Part shown: positions 26,760 to 35,498 of the stretch, piece after piece
Numbering within the stretch: position 1 is the stretch's first letter
How the letters are laid out: each line of letters begins with the position of its first letter
Source of the DNA: JAVBLD01 sp031553705
GTDB lineage: Bacteria; Bacteroidota; Bacteroidia; Bacteroidales; Marinifilaceae
Length of the DNA stretch: 64,000 bases
Assembly (NCBI GenBank): GCA_031553705.1
Contig: JAVBLD010000016.1
Coordinates: 62,001-126,000, forward strand
Direction of reading: 5' to 3'
Notes under the pieces: generated by a model
Databases searched by the model: none
What the model saw: the letters and a program-made list of their open reading frames with translations, nothing else
Told to the model about the DNA's origin: nothing
Translations under genes and position numbers: made by a program

Positions 26760-27655
26760 TCAATGATTCTTTCTAACAGTTGTTGAAGCATCAGAACTTA
26801 CAGTTGTCGTCAAAATACTATAGACGACCCAACCTGTTCCATGAATTCGGGATGCTGTTAATGTTTCATTTATTAAATCTTTCAAATTTTCACGTTTCGG
26901 AAGGGCTGTTTTCGCTTTTTCTGCTATAGATGTCAAGAGATTGAACGTCGCACTTTTTAACTGTTCTTTATCAACTTCCTGTATGGATCTCATAATAAAG
27001 TTGTTGTCCTCTTCATTTATCTCGTCCAGATAGACCGTAGTATAAATGTCCAAAGGTTCACCACCACCAATGTTAGTACCTTTTGTTTGCCCTTCTATTA
27101 TTTCACCTAACTTGTATTTTCCGCCATGAAAAGTGTGAAATTGTTGGATATCTTTGATGCAGACCGACTCAATCGCTTCTTTTGTAGTGTAGATAGAATT
27201 AACCTGCTTTAGGATTTTATTCGTTCTTAAAGTATGTCCATGTTTTTTGCTTAAAGCTACTGTTGCTTTTTAAATATTTTTTTGATCTCTTCCCAATTCA
27301 CAACTTCAACAAATGATCCAAGTTCATCCGTCTTGAAAATGACTTTTATATCATTAATAATATTTTGAATGGTTGGATCTTGATTATCTGCTATGGGATA
27401 TTTATATCTCCATTCGATTGTGTATGAGTTGCTTGAACTATCGATTGCTGTGATTTCAGCCTCACAGGTTGTTGTTTTTTTTGAGATTGTATCCGTATCT
27501 TTGATATTGATTTTTTTAGATGTTACCGAATATGTTTATTTTTCTCCTTTGTTCCAATAGGAAACCACCTGAGCCGTCGAGTCGGCCATGTTTATCTGTC
27601 CGAATGTTGTTATGCTTGCCAGCAAGAGAAAGATGATTAAAATCCTGTCTTTCAT
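26760..27655 (-). pseudogene. Broken gene for a secreted protein of about 298 residues (nonsense codon plus frameshift)
   Basis: Reading the minus strand from ATG at 27655 gives a signal peptide (MKDRILIIFLLLASITTFGQ) and 39 codons to an in-frame TAA at 27538-27536 that is one base from a Lys codon. The same frame continues with plausible coding sequence (TYSVTSKKINIKDTDTIS and on, through IEWRYKYP and EEIKKIF) until a T5 run on the plus strand at 27267-27271, where a one-base loss shifts the frame. The shifted frame (KATVALSKKHGH, then YKLGEIIEGQTKG and LDIYTTVYLDEINEED) runs to TGA at 26760. All parts join into one protein when the two lesions are corrected. The family is unknown to me; sequencing error is possible but two lesions make decay more likely. 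Confidence 0.75.
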
Positions 27656-27712
27656 TGTTATTAAAATGGAATATTATGATTTCTGATTTAAATACGATAC
27701 AGGTAAACTAAA

Positions 27713-29023
27713 TTAAACAGGATTTCGGATCGTGTCCGATTTATCCGGATTGTTATCTAATTTTCTTACCAGCACTTTATCTATTCTTGCACGATCCATG
27801 TCCACAATTTCGAATTCGAAACTGTGCCAGTGGACAATGTCGCCTGTTTTAGGAATCTGGTTCATACGGTCAAGAAGCAGTCCGCTTAAAGTATTGAATT
27901 TGGCTTCGGGATATATATCCTGTTCTTCAAAATAGCTCAGAAAATCATAAAACGGATACTGGCCGTCCACCAATACGCTACCGTCGGCCCGTTCGACCAA
28001 TTCGTGTTCCTCACTGCTTAGCTCCGAAGCATCGCCAACCAAGGCTTCCAGAATATCGTTGAGGGTGATGATCCCTTGTATAACTCCGAATTCGTCGGTT
28101 ACAAGCGCATAGTGTACGGTGGTCTTTTTGAACAGTTCCAATGCTCCGTAAACAGTAAGGTTTTCCGGAATATAGGGAGCATTCGTCACAATTGCTTTCA
28201 GGTTGAAGTCCGGTTTGTGGAGGTGGATAAAAAGCTCTTTCAGTCCAACGACCCCGATGATATTATCCAAGCTTTTGTCAGCTACCGGATAGGTAAAGAA
28301 AAAATCGGACTGAATTTTACGATGGATATTTTCCGGGGTGTCGTTGATATCCAGCCAGGCCAATTCGCTGCGGTGAGTGATAAGCGATGCAATCTTACGG
28401 TCCCCTAGTGAGAATACGCGTTCAACAATATCTTGCTCCACTTCCTGTACTTCGCCGCCGGCGGTCCCTTCTTCGATAATAGCTTTGATTTCATCTTCAG
28501 TGATACGGCTTCCCGCACTCCGCTTCACATTTAAAAAACGCATTACGATGTTGGTTGATCCTGAGAGCAACCAAACAAAAGGTGCTGCAATTTTCGACAT
28601 AAAATTCATCGGACGAGCTACGGCCATCGCAATGTTCTCTGCCTTCATAAGACCAATCTGCTTCGGAACCAGCTCCCCAATGACCAACGTAAGGTAGGTT
28701 GTTCCCAATACAATGATGGCAACAGACACTTTGTGTGCGTATGGAGCCAGCCAATCAATCTGTTCAAAAACAGGATCCAAATATTTTGAAAAATTCTCAC
28801 CACTATAAATACCGGTAAAGATGCCGATAAGTGTAATACCTATCTGAACTGTGGATAAGAACCGGTTAGGTTCATTAGCCAGGCTCAATGCTTTACGCGC
28901 GCCTTTGTTCCCCTTCTTGGCAAGCCCTTCGAGCCGTAATTTACGAGCCGACACTAATGCTATTTCGGCCATCGAAAAAATACCATTTAGCAGGATAAGA
29001 ACAAAAAGAATAAAAAATTCCAT
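27713..29023 (-). CDS. CNNM-transmembrane / CBS-pair / CorC_HlyC protein (TlyC 'hemolysin' family)
   Basis: A 436-residue inner-membrane protein. The N-terminal DUF21/CNNM region (about 1-190) has four hydrophobic segments and the AEIALVSARKLRLE motif; a CBS pair follows (about 205-325) with ITHRSELAWLD and VTDEFGVIQGIITLNDILEALVG in segments, and a CorC_HlyC domain closes the protein (about 340-425, FNTLSGLLLDRMNQIPKTGD). Relatives mediate magnesium or cobalt efflux and resistance; the old name hemolysin is not supported. A weak -7-like TATTTTTG lies upstream at 29053-29046 on the minus strand. Confidence 0.92.
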   Translation of the reverse strand: MEFFILFVLILLNGIFSMAEIALVSARKLRLEGLAKKGNKGARKALSLANEPNRFLSTVQIGITLIGIFTGIYSGENFSKYLDPVFEQIDWLAPYAHKVSVAIIVLGTTYLTLVIGELVPKQIGLMKAENIAMAVARPMNFMSKIAAPFVWLLSGSTNIVMRFLNVKRSAGSRITEDEIKAIIEEGTAGGEVQEVEQDIVERVFSLGDRKIASLITHRSELAWLDINDTPENIHRKIQSDFFFTYPVADKSLDNIIGVVGLKELFIHLHKPDFNLKAIVTNAPYIPENLTVYGALELFKKTTVHYALVTDEFGVIQGIITLNDILEALVGDASELSSEEHELVERADGSVLVDGQYPFYDFLSYFEEQDIYPEAKFNTLSGLLLDRMNQIPKTGDIVHWHSFEFEIVDMDRARIDKVLVRKLDNNPDKSDTIRNPV

Positions 29024-29603
29024 GAATAATCCGTTTTATTTTAGACAAAAATACAAAATATTTGAAATAGTAAGATGCAGTCCGGCAGGCATTTTTCAAA
29101 AACACCGTTTCTCTTTCATAAAAGTTTCTCATGGTGAATCATTTTGTATGACTGCAAAGGTCGATTGAGATATGAGAAATATTATACATAATATAAATGA
29201 TTTTGAATATGATATCAGTTTATAAATCAATAATTAAGGCTTATTTTCTTACATTTTGGTGTTTGGCGGGAAGCCCGAAAAGCAGGCGATGACGAATCGG
29301 ACAGGGCGGTGTGCGGGTGAAAGAGCTTCAGACGTTAATTTTCACTCAATAAGTCTGCTTCATTTTTACATAATATGGGCTGCGCCTCGGACAAGTTCAA
29401 ATAATTTTGGCTTGTCTCTCGATTTGCACCATATTTCTCAAAATGCAGAATGGCGGTATCGTAGTTTTCGCGTAATTTCCTCCGTTTTTAAAGCGTACAG
29501 TATGAAGCGTCAGTTTTTTATTCCTCTGATTTTTTCAAGCATTAATATCAGCCGTATCAGAATAGGAAAAATGGAAGACGGAAAATTACTTATCCGAAAA
29601 TTT
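29024..29603. other. Gene-free stretch left of the IS element, with an inverted repeat
   Basis: A 130-codon plus-strand frame (29256-29648) shows no family features, runs into the insertion sequence and is not called. A locally GC-richer block (about 29260-29330) contrasts with the surroundings. GACAAG at 29390-29395 and CTTGTC at 29411-29416 form an inverted repeat within a block (29376-29430) that looks like an intergenic module I associate with Bacteroidales genomes. I see no gene. Confidence 0.4.
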
Positions 29604-29633
29604 TGGAATTCCCAACTTTTTCTGCACAAAAAG

Positions 29634-30498
29634 TTAAGCACTTTTTGAGTTGATTTTCCAGAACTCGTCTATCGTCATGTTTTTCAGGGCGGAGTGCCAG
29701 CGGTTTTTTTTATACCAGATTTCGATATACTCGAAGATTTCCAGTTCCATTTGCTGCGCCGTCAGTGTTTTATTGCCGTATATCATCTCTCACTTGAGGT
29801 TGCGGAAGAAGCTTTCTGCCACCGCGTTGTCCCAGCAGTTTCCCTTTCGGGACATACTTTGCACGATCCGTCCCTTGATCTCCGTTCGGAACTCCTCGGA
29901 GGCATACGGCACACCCTGGTCGGAGTGGAAAATCATGCCGGGCGATGGTCTGCGACGGCGCACCGCCATCTGATAGGCCCTCACAGCGGTATCTCTGGCT
30001 GTGAGGTTGCTCGACATGCTCCAACCGATAACCTTGCGGTCAAAGAGGTCTATTACGGAAGTTAAATACCTAAATCCATGTGTCGTATGGATATATGTGA
30101 TATCCGATACCCATACCTTGCCTGGTTTGTTCGCTGTAAACTGTCTGTCCAGATGGTTGGGACAGATACGAAGCGAATGAGGCTTATAGGAGTAGCTGCC
30201 CTTGTACTTGCAACACAACTTACTGCGTAAGCCCATGCGCTTCATATACTTTGCAACTGTATTGGCCGACACCGCATAGCCAGAGGCTTTTATCTCGGCG
30301 GCTACGGGGCTTTATGGCGCGCCCCGTAGCCGCCGCATACACAACCTGGATGCGACCTTCCAACTCTTCTCGCTTCTGCTCTCTGCGGCTGGGAATACCT
30401 GCCTTGTAATCATAATACGAACGGGGACTGATCTTAAGCGCGCGTGCCATCATCCCAACAGGGTAACGTCCCCGGTTGTTGTCTATGAATGCGTACAT
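29634..30498 (-). pseudogene. IS3-family transposase OrfB (DDE integrase), frameshifted and with a premature stop
   Basis: The catalytic rve domain is recognisable (WVSDITYI, HSDQGVPYAS, the CWDNAVAESFF region with the final Glu of the DDE triad). Reading from ATG at 30498, the frame is lost at a G4 run on the plus strand (30306-30309): removing one base restores AIKPVAAEIKASGYAVSANT. Further on, a TGA at 29792-29790 falls where homologs have Cys after FFRNLK; the frame then continues sensibly (EMIYGNKTLTAQQMELEIF) to the natural TAA at 29634. Two independent lesions mean a dead transposase. Confidence 0.85.
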
Positions 30499-30794
30499 TA
30501 CCTGTCTATCTTGGAGAAAACGGCGATCGCTTTTTTTAAGATCTCAAGCTCCATCTTGGCATTACGCAACTCTTTCTCAAGATACTTGACCTGTCGGCCC
30601 TCATCGCTCAATCGCTCAACTCCATGACTCTGAAAGCTCGCCTGGACATGCTCGGAGTACTCAGCCCGCCACTTATAAAGACGCTCGGCTGTGATGCCGA
30701 GTTCAGCCGCCAAAGCCTTAACGCTGTCGCGTTCGTAACTCATCTTTACCGCTCGCTCCTTGAACGTGCAATCATACTGTCTTTTTGTTCCCAT
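30498..30794 (-). CDS. IS3-family transposase OrfA (helix-turn-helix)
   Basis: A 98-residue protein with an N-terminal helix-turn-helix (YDCTFKERAVKM, ALAAELGITAERLYKWRAEY) that recognises the IS ends, followed by a leucine-zipper-like helix (YLEKELRNAKMELEILKKA). Its TAA overlaps the orfB ATG by one base. The A7-G run (plus strand 30531-30538) allows a -1 slip into the frame KSDRRFLQDRQV leading directly into orfB, as in active IS3 elements. OrfA itself is intact, but its partner is not. Confidence 0.85.
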   Translation of the reverse strand: MGTKRQYDCTFKERAVKMSYERDSVKALAAELGITAERLYKWRAEYSEHVQASFQSHGVERLSDEGRQVKYLEKELRNAKMELEILKKAIAVFSKIDR

Positions 30795-30885
30795 TTTTCA
30801 AAGTTAAGATTATTAAACATCCTTAACTCTTTGCGCGGACTAAGTTAGGAACTCCAATATTTATTTCCTCCTTTGCAGAGTGAGT

Positions 30886-30916
30886 TTTGTGAATCTATAA
30901 CAATATATTATCTTTG
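30886..30916 (+). promoter_or_regulatory. Consensus Bacteroidota promoter upstream of engB
   Basis: TTTG at 30886-30889 and TATCTTTG at 30909-30916 are exactly 19 bp apart, a perfect match to the TTTG/TAnnTTTG consensus. It lies between the IS right end and engB, about 85 bp before the start codon. Confidence 0.85.
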
Positions 30917-31001
30917 TACAGATAGGAGTTTAAGGTTGTAAATTTTAGATTGGCGGGCTGGGTGGTTGAAATTGTATCAATCTGGAGTAATAGAAAAGAA
31001 G

Positions 31002-31604
31002 ATGAATATCGGGAAATCAGAATTTGTAGTAAGTAATACAACGGTTGAGAAATGTCCGAAACCGGACAGGCATGAGTATGCTTTTATCGGTCGGTCGAAT
31101 GTTGGTAAATCATCGCTAATCAACATGTTGGTAAATCATAGAGGGCTAGCTAAAACGGCTGCCAGGCCAGGAAAAACGCAATTAATAAATCATTTCCTGA
31201 TTAATGAACATTGGTATATGGTGGACCTGCCTGGATATGGTTATGCCCGTACGTCGAAATCGGCAAGAGGACAGTTTGAAAAAATGATCCGGGACTATAT
31301 CCTGAAACGGGAGAATCTGATTTGTCTTTTTGTGCTGATCGATAGCCGGCTTGCTCCTCAAAAGATCGATTTGGAGTTTATGGAGTGGCTTGGTGAGAAT
31401 GGTGTGCCGTTTGTGATTGTTTTTACAAAAGTGGATAAACTGACCGCTGCGGAGCGGATGAGCTGTGTCGATAATTACCATAAGGTGATGACGGAAACGT
31501 GGGAAACGATGCCGCTGACTTTTATGACTTCCGCCGAAAAACGCTTAGGCAGGGAGGAGATGTTGGATTATATTGATGAACTTAATAAAACAGTGACTTT
31601 ATGA
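31002..31604 (+). CDS. engB: Ribosome biogenesis GTPase EngB/YsxC
   Basis: A 200-residue GTPase required for assembly of the large ribosomal subunit. G1 GRSNVGKSS, G3 DLPGYGYA, G4 TKVD and G5 MTSAEK are all in place. I chose ATG 31002, giving MNIGKSEFVVSNT, which aligns with the usual family N-terminus; a TTG at 30966 would add 12 unconserved residues. The gene overlaps the next start by four bases (ATGA), so the two are translationally coupled. A perfect promoter precedes it. Confidence 0.95.
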   Translation: MNIGKSEFVVSNTTVEKCPKPDRHEYAFIGRSNVGKSSLINMLVNHRGLAKTAARPGKTQLINHFLINEHWYMVDLPGYGYARTSKSARGQFEKMIRDYILKRENLICLFVLIDSRLAPQKIDLEFMEWLGENGVPFVIVFTKVDKLTAAERMSCVDNYHKVMTETWETMPLTFMTSAEKRLGREEMLDYIDELNKTVTL

Positions 31605-32371
31605 TATACAGTTTAAGGATCTGGCTTATCGCGTCAATGGTGTTGGTTTGCTTTCCAGGGGTCGCCCAGCAAAAAGAGTGGAAAGAAGGATTTTATCCCG
31701 ATGGAAAGCTCCGGTATAAAGGTAATTTTGTGAACGGACAGCCGGTAGGGGAGATTATCCATTATTACCCTAACGGACGTGTGAAGGCTGTTATGCAGCA
31801 CAGTGGGAATGAGGTAAGTGCTGTGTTGCATAGCATGGATGAATTATATACTGCCTCCGGAAAATACCTGGATAAGAAAAAAAACGGGGAGTGGAAATAT
31901 CGTAAAGAAAATCAGTTGGTTATGAAAGAGGAGTACCTGGATAACCGGTTGGACGGAACTGTTGTGAAATACTCCGCTAGCGGGGCGGTTATTGAAATCA
32001 AGAATTGGAAAACCGGTGTTCTTTCAGGAGAATGGAAACTGTTTTATGATAATGGTCGCATACGCCTACAGGCATCGTGGCTGAACGGGAAGCTGGACGG
32101 TGTGATAAAATCGTACGATTATGAAGGTATGTTGATTGTGGAGGGAAGCTATAAGAATAATCAGAAAGAGGGAACCTGGTGTTATTATGATAAAGCGGGG
32201 AAGTTGGAAAAAGAGCGGACGTACCGGCAAGGAGTGGCTGAGGGAGGCGATTTTGAAGAATCGGAAGCATGTAAACAGGTAGATGCCTTGCTAAAAGCCA
32301 ATATCCGGATACCCGATCCGTTAGATTTTATGGATAATCCGGCAACTTATCTACGGTTGGTTGGAGAGTAA
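31601..32371 (+). CDS. Secreted MORN-repeat protein, YwqK-like family
   Basis: A 256-residue protein with a cleavable signal peptide (about 1-22, ending VAQQ) and at least six MORN-type repeats, each of the form YxxGxLxGxW or YYPNGRVK (for example FYPDGKLRYKGNF, NGEWKYRKE, GEWKLFYDNG, KEGTWCYYD). The fold is a beta-hairpin ladder. Databases often label such proteins 'YwqK family antitoxin', but here nothing resembling a toxin is adjacent; a periplasmic or outer-membrane binding role is as likely. It overlaps engB by 4 bp and precedes xseA by 9 bp. Confidence 0.75.
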   Translation: MIYSLRIWLIASMVLVCFPGVAQQKEWKEGFYPDGKLRYKGNFVNGQPVGEIIHYYPNGRVKAVMQHSGNEVSAVLHSMDELYTASGKYLDKKKNGEWKYRKENQLVMKEEYLDNRLDGTVVKYSASGAVIEIKNWKTGVLSGEWKLFYDNGRIRLQASWLNGKLDGVIKSYDYEGMLIVEGSYKNNQKEGTWCYYDKAGKLEKERTYRQGVAEGGDFEESEACKQVDALLKANIRIPDPLDFMDNPATYLRLVGE

Positions 32372-32380
32372 ATTTATTGC

Positions 32381-33763
32381 ATGAATGCTATCAGCTTATA
32401 TGATTTAAACAGCCAAATCAAACAGGCGTTGAAGCATCGGTTTGCCGACCCGATATGGATTACGGCGGAGATCACCGAAGTTCAACATAATAGCTCGGGA
32501 CATTGTTATCTGCAATTGATCGATAAGAAATCTGTCGATGAAGGAATTATCGCTACCGCCCGGGGAACGATCTGGGCGTTCACTTACCGTACATTAAAGC
32601 CCTATTTTGAAACCACCACCGGACAAAGCCTGGCCAAAGGCATAAAAGTGTTGATACAGGTCGAGGTCGTGTTTCACAAGATGTATGGCTATTCATTGAA
32701 TATCAAGGATATTGATCCTACCTTTACAATCGGCGACTTGGAACGTAAGAAACGGGAGATCATCGAACAGTTGCAACGGGAAGGGATCATCGGAATGAAC
32801 CGGGAACTGGAGTTTCCGGTGCTGCCTAAAAATATTGCGGTGATCTCTTCGCCGACTGCTGCCGGATATGGGGATTTTGTCCATCAGTTGCGAACCAATC
32901 CGTACCGGTATGCTTTTCACATAAAATTGTTTGCTGCCATAATGCAGGGAGAGAAAACAACCGAATCGCTCATAAGTGCCTTGGAACGGGTTTATGAATA
33001 CGAGACTCTCTTTGATGTGGTGGTAATCATCCGGGGAGGAGGTTCGCAAACCGATCTGGGAAGCTTTGATACATATGATATAGCTGTCCATATAGCGCAG
33101 TTTCCGCTACCGGTTATCGCCGGCATCGGACACGAACGGGATGAAACGATTGCCGATAAGGTAGCTTATTTGAGTGTAAAGACACCTACCGCTGCCGCTG
33201 CTTTTTTGATTGAAGCTTTTCATGAACAGGATTTGCAGCTTCAATCGTGGTTGAACAATATGATCACCGGAACAAGGACTTTGCTCTTGGAACAAAAAAC
33301 AAAGCAGTTGCGTTATTTATCGAATTTCAGGCAAGCGACACAAAACGTACTGAAAAATAACGATAATCATTTAATATCGTCATCCCAACAGGTGAACTAC
33401 CGGACTAAATGGTTTATCAATAACCGTTCCGTCGGGTTCGAACGGATCAGGGAGCGATTGCGCAATAAGTTGTCCTGGCTGTTCGATAAGCAATTAAACG
33501 GGCTTGAACAGTGCGAGCGGGCACTTCGTCAAAAAAGTGTCGAAGTGTTGACCGGCCATAAGCACTTGTTGGAATTAGTCGAAACAAAGGTGAGGTATGC
33601 CGATCCAAAAAATGTGCTCAAACGGGGCTATTCAATTACCAGGATGAATGGAAAAGCGATCAGAAGCGTAACGGATGTGAAACAGGGAGATCGGCTTGAA
33701 ACTTTAGTGGCGGATGGGGTGATATGGAGTCAGGTAAGCAATGAATCAGAAACAGAGAAATAA
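32381..33763 (+). CDS. xseA: Exodeoxyribonuclease VII large subunit
   Basis: The 460-residue large subunit starts with an OB-fold (about 1-110, ISLYDLNSQIKQAL, WITAEITEVQ), continues with the catalytic domain (VISSPTAAGYGDF, RGGGSQTDLGSFD, GIGHERDETIADKVA) and a long coiled-coil region (about 280-400) that binds the small subunits. It degrades single-stranded DNA processively to short oligonucleotides. xseB follows 8 bp downstream, so both subunits come from one message. Confidence 0.96.
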   Translation: MNAISLYDLNSQIKQALKHRFADPIWITAEITEVQHNSSGHCYLQLIDKKSVDEGIIATARGTIWAFTYRTLKPYFETTTGQSLAKGIKVLIQVEVVFHKMYGYSLNIKDIDPTFTIGDLERKKREIIEQLQREGIIGMNRELEFPVLPKNIAVISSPTAAGYGDFVHQLRTNPYRYAFHIKLFAAIMQGEKTTESLISALERVYEYETLFDVVVIIRGGGSQTDLGSFDTYDIAVHIAQFPLPVIAGIGHERDETIADKVAYLSVKTPTAAAAFLIEAFHEQDLQLQSWLNNMITGTRTLLLEQKTKQLRYLSNFRQATQNVLKNNDNHLISSSQQVNYRTKWFINNRSVGFERIRERLRNKLSWLFDKQLNGLEQCERALRQKSVEVLTGHKHLLELVETKVRYADPKNVLKRGYSITRMNGKAIRSVTDVKQGDRLETLVADGVIWSQVSNESETEK

Positions 33764-33771
33764 ATATACTT

Positions 33772-33972
33772 ATGGAAGATGAAAAATTAAATTATAAAGA
33801 GGCGCTGGCCGAAATTGAAAGCATCGTCGCTAAATTGGAGAATAATCAGTTAGATGTGGATGAGTTAAGTGTAAATGTGAAAAGGGTATCGCAACTAATT
33901 GCCTTTTGTAAATCCAAATTGCACGAAACGGAAGAAGAGGTGGAAAATATTCTGAAAACGATGGAGGAATAA
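33772..33972 (+). CDS. xseB: Exodeoxyribonuclease VII small subunit
   Basis: A 66-residue helical-hairpin protein with the family pattern YKEALAEIESIVAKLENNQLD followed by a second helix (LSVNVKRVSQLIAFCKSKL). Small subunits bind along the coiled coil of XseA and are needed in the holoenzyme. Length and position are as expected. Confidence 0.95.
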   Translation: MEDEKLNYKEALAEIESIVAKLENNQLDVDELSVNVKRVSQLIAFCKSKLHETEEEVENILKTMEE

Positions 33973-34004
33973 GGAATAGGAAGCAAGGTATAAGGAGTAG
34001 GGTT

Positions 34005-35384
34005 ATGAGGAATGTTGTTTTTTTTCTTTCAGGCTTTCAATTGCTGTGGGTGTCTGTTTGTGGGCAGCCTACAGTTGCTTTGCAGCAATTTTTGTCTACC
34101 GACGGGGTACGGAATGCGGCGGTAGGGGTATCTGTGAAACGGGTGGCGGACGGAAAAAATGTAGTGGAATATCTGCCGGAAATGGCATTAAGTCCCGCTT
34201 CATTAACTAAATTAATTACTACAGCTTTTGCATTGGACCGGAAGGGTGAGAATTATTGTTACAAAACAGAAATAGGATGCACCGGAGAGATAAAGAACGG
34301 CACACTGGACGGGGATATTGTGATATATGCTACCGGCGATCCCTGTTTCGATTCGGAATATTTTCCGGGATATAAACTGCTGGATCAGATCATTATTACG
34401 GTAGAGCAACAGGGTATCAAAAAAGTAAAAGGTAGTATTGTTATCTGCGAAACCATATCGGTTAAAACGATTCCCGGCTCATGGTTGTGGGAGGATCTGT
34501 CGAACTACTACGCTGCACCTTACTGTCCGTTTAATTACCGGGATAATGCCTATATAGTGGAACTTAAATCCGGTAAAGCTGAAACGGTCACGACGCTGGT
34601 TTCCGTCATTCCTAAACAGGTAGGAATCGAGTTTCGCAATGAGGTTATTGCTTCGGAAAGTACCAGCGATCACGCGTGGATCTTTGGCGGCCCCTATAGT
34701 CAGGTGATGTATCTGCAAGGCTCTATACCGCAGAACAAAAAATCATTTAAGATAAAAGGAGCCATTCATAGACCGGATCTGTGTTTTGTAAACGAATTGA
34801 CCGACAAGCTAAACGTGAAAGGAGTTGTAGTGGAAGGGCAACCGGGAAAGGAGGCGACAAAGAAGTTATGGTTTGTTCTTATTTCACCGCCTATAAAAGA
34901 GATAGTTTATCAAACCAATAAAATAAGTGTTAATCTATTTGCGGAAGCGCTTGGAAAATTGGCGGCTGATAAAGAGTTTCAGCCGGAGGTACGGGATTGG
35001 CTTCAGAAGAACGGTATTATAAATTCGGGCGTTATTTTGAAAGATGCCTGCGGGCTTTCGGCCCAGAATGCCGTTCCGGCAGATGTTTTTACCGATTTGT
35101 TGATTTGGGCGAAAAAGAACATAGGGGATTCGTTCGTATATTCGCTGCCTGTCGCTGGTGTGGATGCCGGATTAAATGGGTACTGCGCGGGAAGTCTGGC
35201 GCTGAGTGGTAAATTAAAAGCCAAAACCGGCTCTTTTTCTGGAGTTCGCTGTCTTTCCGGTTACCTTACGACCCGATCGGAGGAGCTTTTGGCGTTTACC
35301 ATTATGGTAAATAACTTTACGTGCACTACTTCCCAATTGCAACAAGCTATTCGTAATTTTCTGACAGAATTGGCCAATAATTAG
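34005..35384 (+). CDS. dacB: D-alanyl-D-alanine carboxypeptidase/endopeptidase (PBP4 type)
   Basis: A 459-residue periplasmic penicillin-binding protein with a signal peptide (about 1-20). The Ser nucleophile motif SPASLTKL lies near residue 63, the SxN equivalent is in the C-terminal half (KISVNLFAEALGK), and the KTG motif is AKTGSFSG near residue 405. The domain inserted between the first two motifs is typical of the S13 family. It trims or opens peptide cross-links in the wall. A shared terminator lies between it and the convergent lipoprotein gene. Confidence 0.93.
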   Translation: MRNVVFFLSGFQLLWVSVCGQPTVALQQFLSTDGVRNAAVGVSVKRVADGKNVVEYLPEMALSPASLTKLITTAFALDRKGENYCYKTEIGCTGEIKNGTLDGDIVIYATGDPCFDSEYFPGYKLLDQIIITVEQQGIKKVKGSIVICETISVKTIPGSWLWEDLSNYYAAPYCPFNYRDNAYIVELKSGKAETVTTLVSVIPKQVGIEFRNEVIASESTSDHAWIFGGPYSQVMYLQGSIPQNKKSFKIKGAIHRPDLCFVNELTDKLNVKGVVVEGQPGKEATKKLWFVLISPPIKEIVYQTNKISVNLFAEALGKLAADKEFQPEVRDWLQKNGIINSGVILKDACGLSAQNAVPADVFTDLLIWAKKNIGDSFVYSLPVAGVDAGLNGYCAGSLALSGKLKAKTGSFSGVRCLSGYLTTRSEELLAFTIMVNNFTCTTSQLQQAIRNFLTELANN

Positions 35385-35399
35385 CAATTAAAATTAAAA

Positions 35400-35442
35400 A
35401 ACCGCACCCGGCTAAACTTGTATTGTTTGCTTGAGTGCGGTT
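35400..35442. terminator. Terminator between convergent genes dacB and the lipoprotein gene
   Basis: AACCGCAC at 35400-35407 pairs with GTGCGGTT at 35435-35442 around a 27-nt loop. An A-rich run precedes the left arm, so it would act best for the minus-strand gene; it may serve both. Confidence 0.55.
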
Positions 35443-35498
35443 ACAGGTTCACTTCAATCGTAGCTTACCTTTTTCCTGATATAAAAAGTTGTTTCGGG

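Larger units (their letters stand above)
29604..30856 (-). mobile_element. IS3-family insertion sequence, inactivated
   Basis: A 1253-bp element on the minus strand bounded by imperfect terminal inverted repeats of about 36 bp: the plus strand from 29604 (TGGAATTCCCAACTTTTTCT) resembles the minus strand from 30856 (TGGAGTTCCTAACTTAGTCC). Inside are orfA and orfB in the classical arrangement with an A7-G slippery run for -1 frameshifting. orfB carries a frameshift and a nonsense codon, so no active transposase can be made. No clear target-site duplication is seen at the flanks. The right end lies 30 bp upstream of the engB promoter. Confidence 0.88.

Noticed and set aside
29256..29648. Plus-strand frame of 130 codons left of the insertion sequence
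   Set aside because: It runs across the element boundary into its terminal repeat and shows no family features.
30300..30312. Frame change in orfB as programmed frameshifting
   Set aside because: The real IS3 slippage signal is the A7-G run at 30531-30538; the G4 change is in the wrong place and a nonsense codon follows downstream.
30966..31001. TTG start adding 12 residues to EngB
   Set aside because: The family N-terminus aligns with ATG 31002 and the extra residues are not conserved.
31601..32371. MORN protein as an antitoxin
   Set aside because: The label comes from family naming; there is no candidate toxin next to it and it carries a secretion signal.
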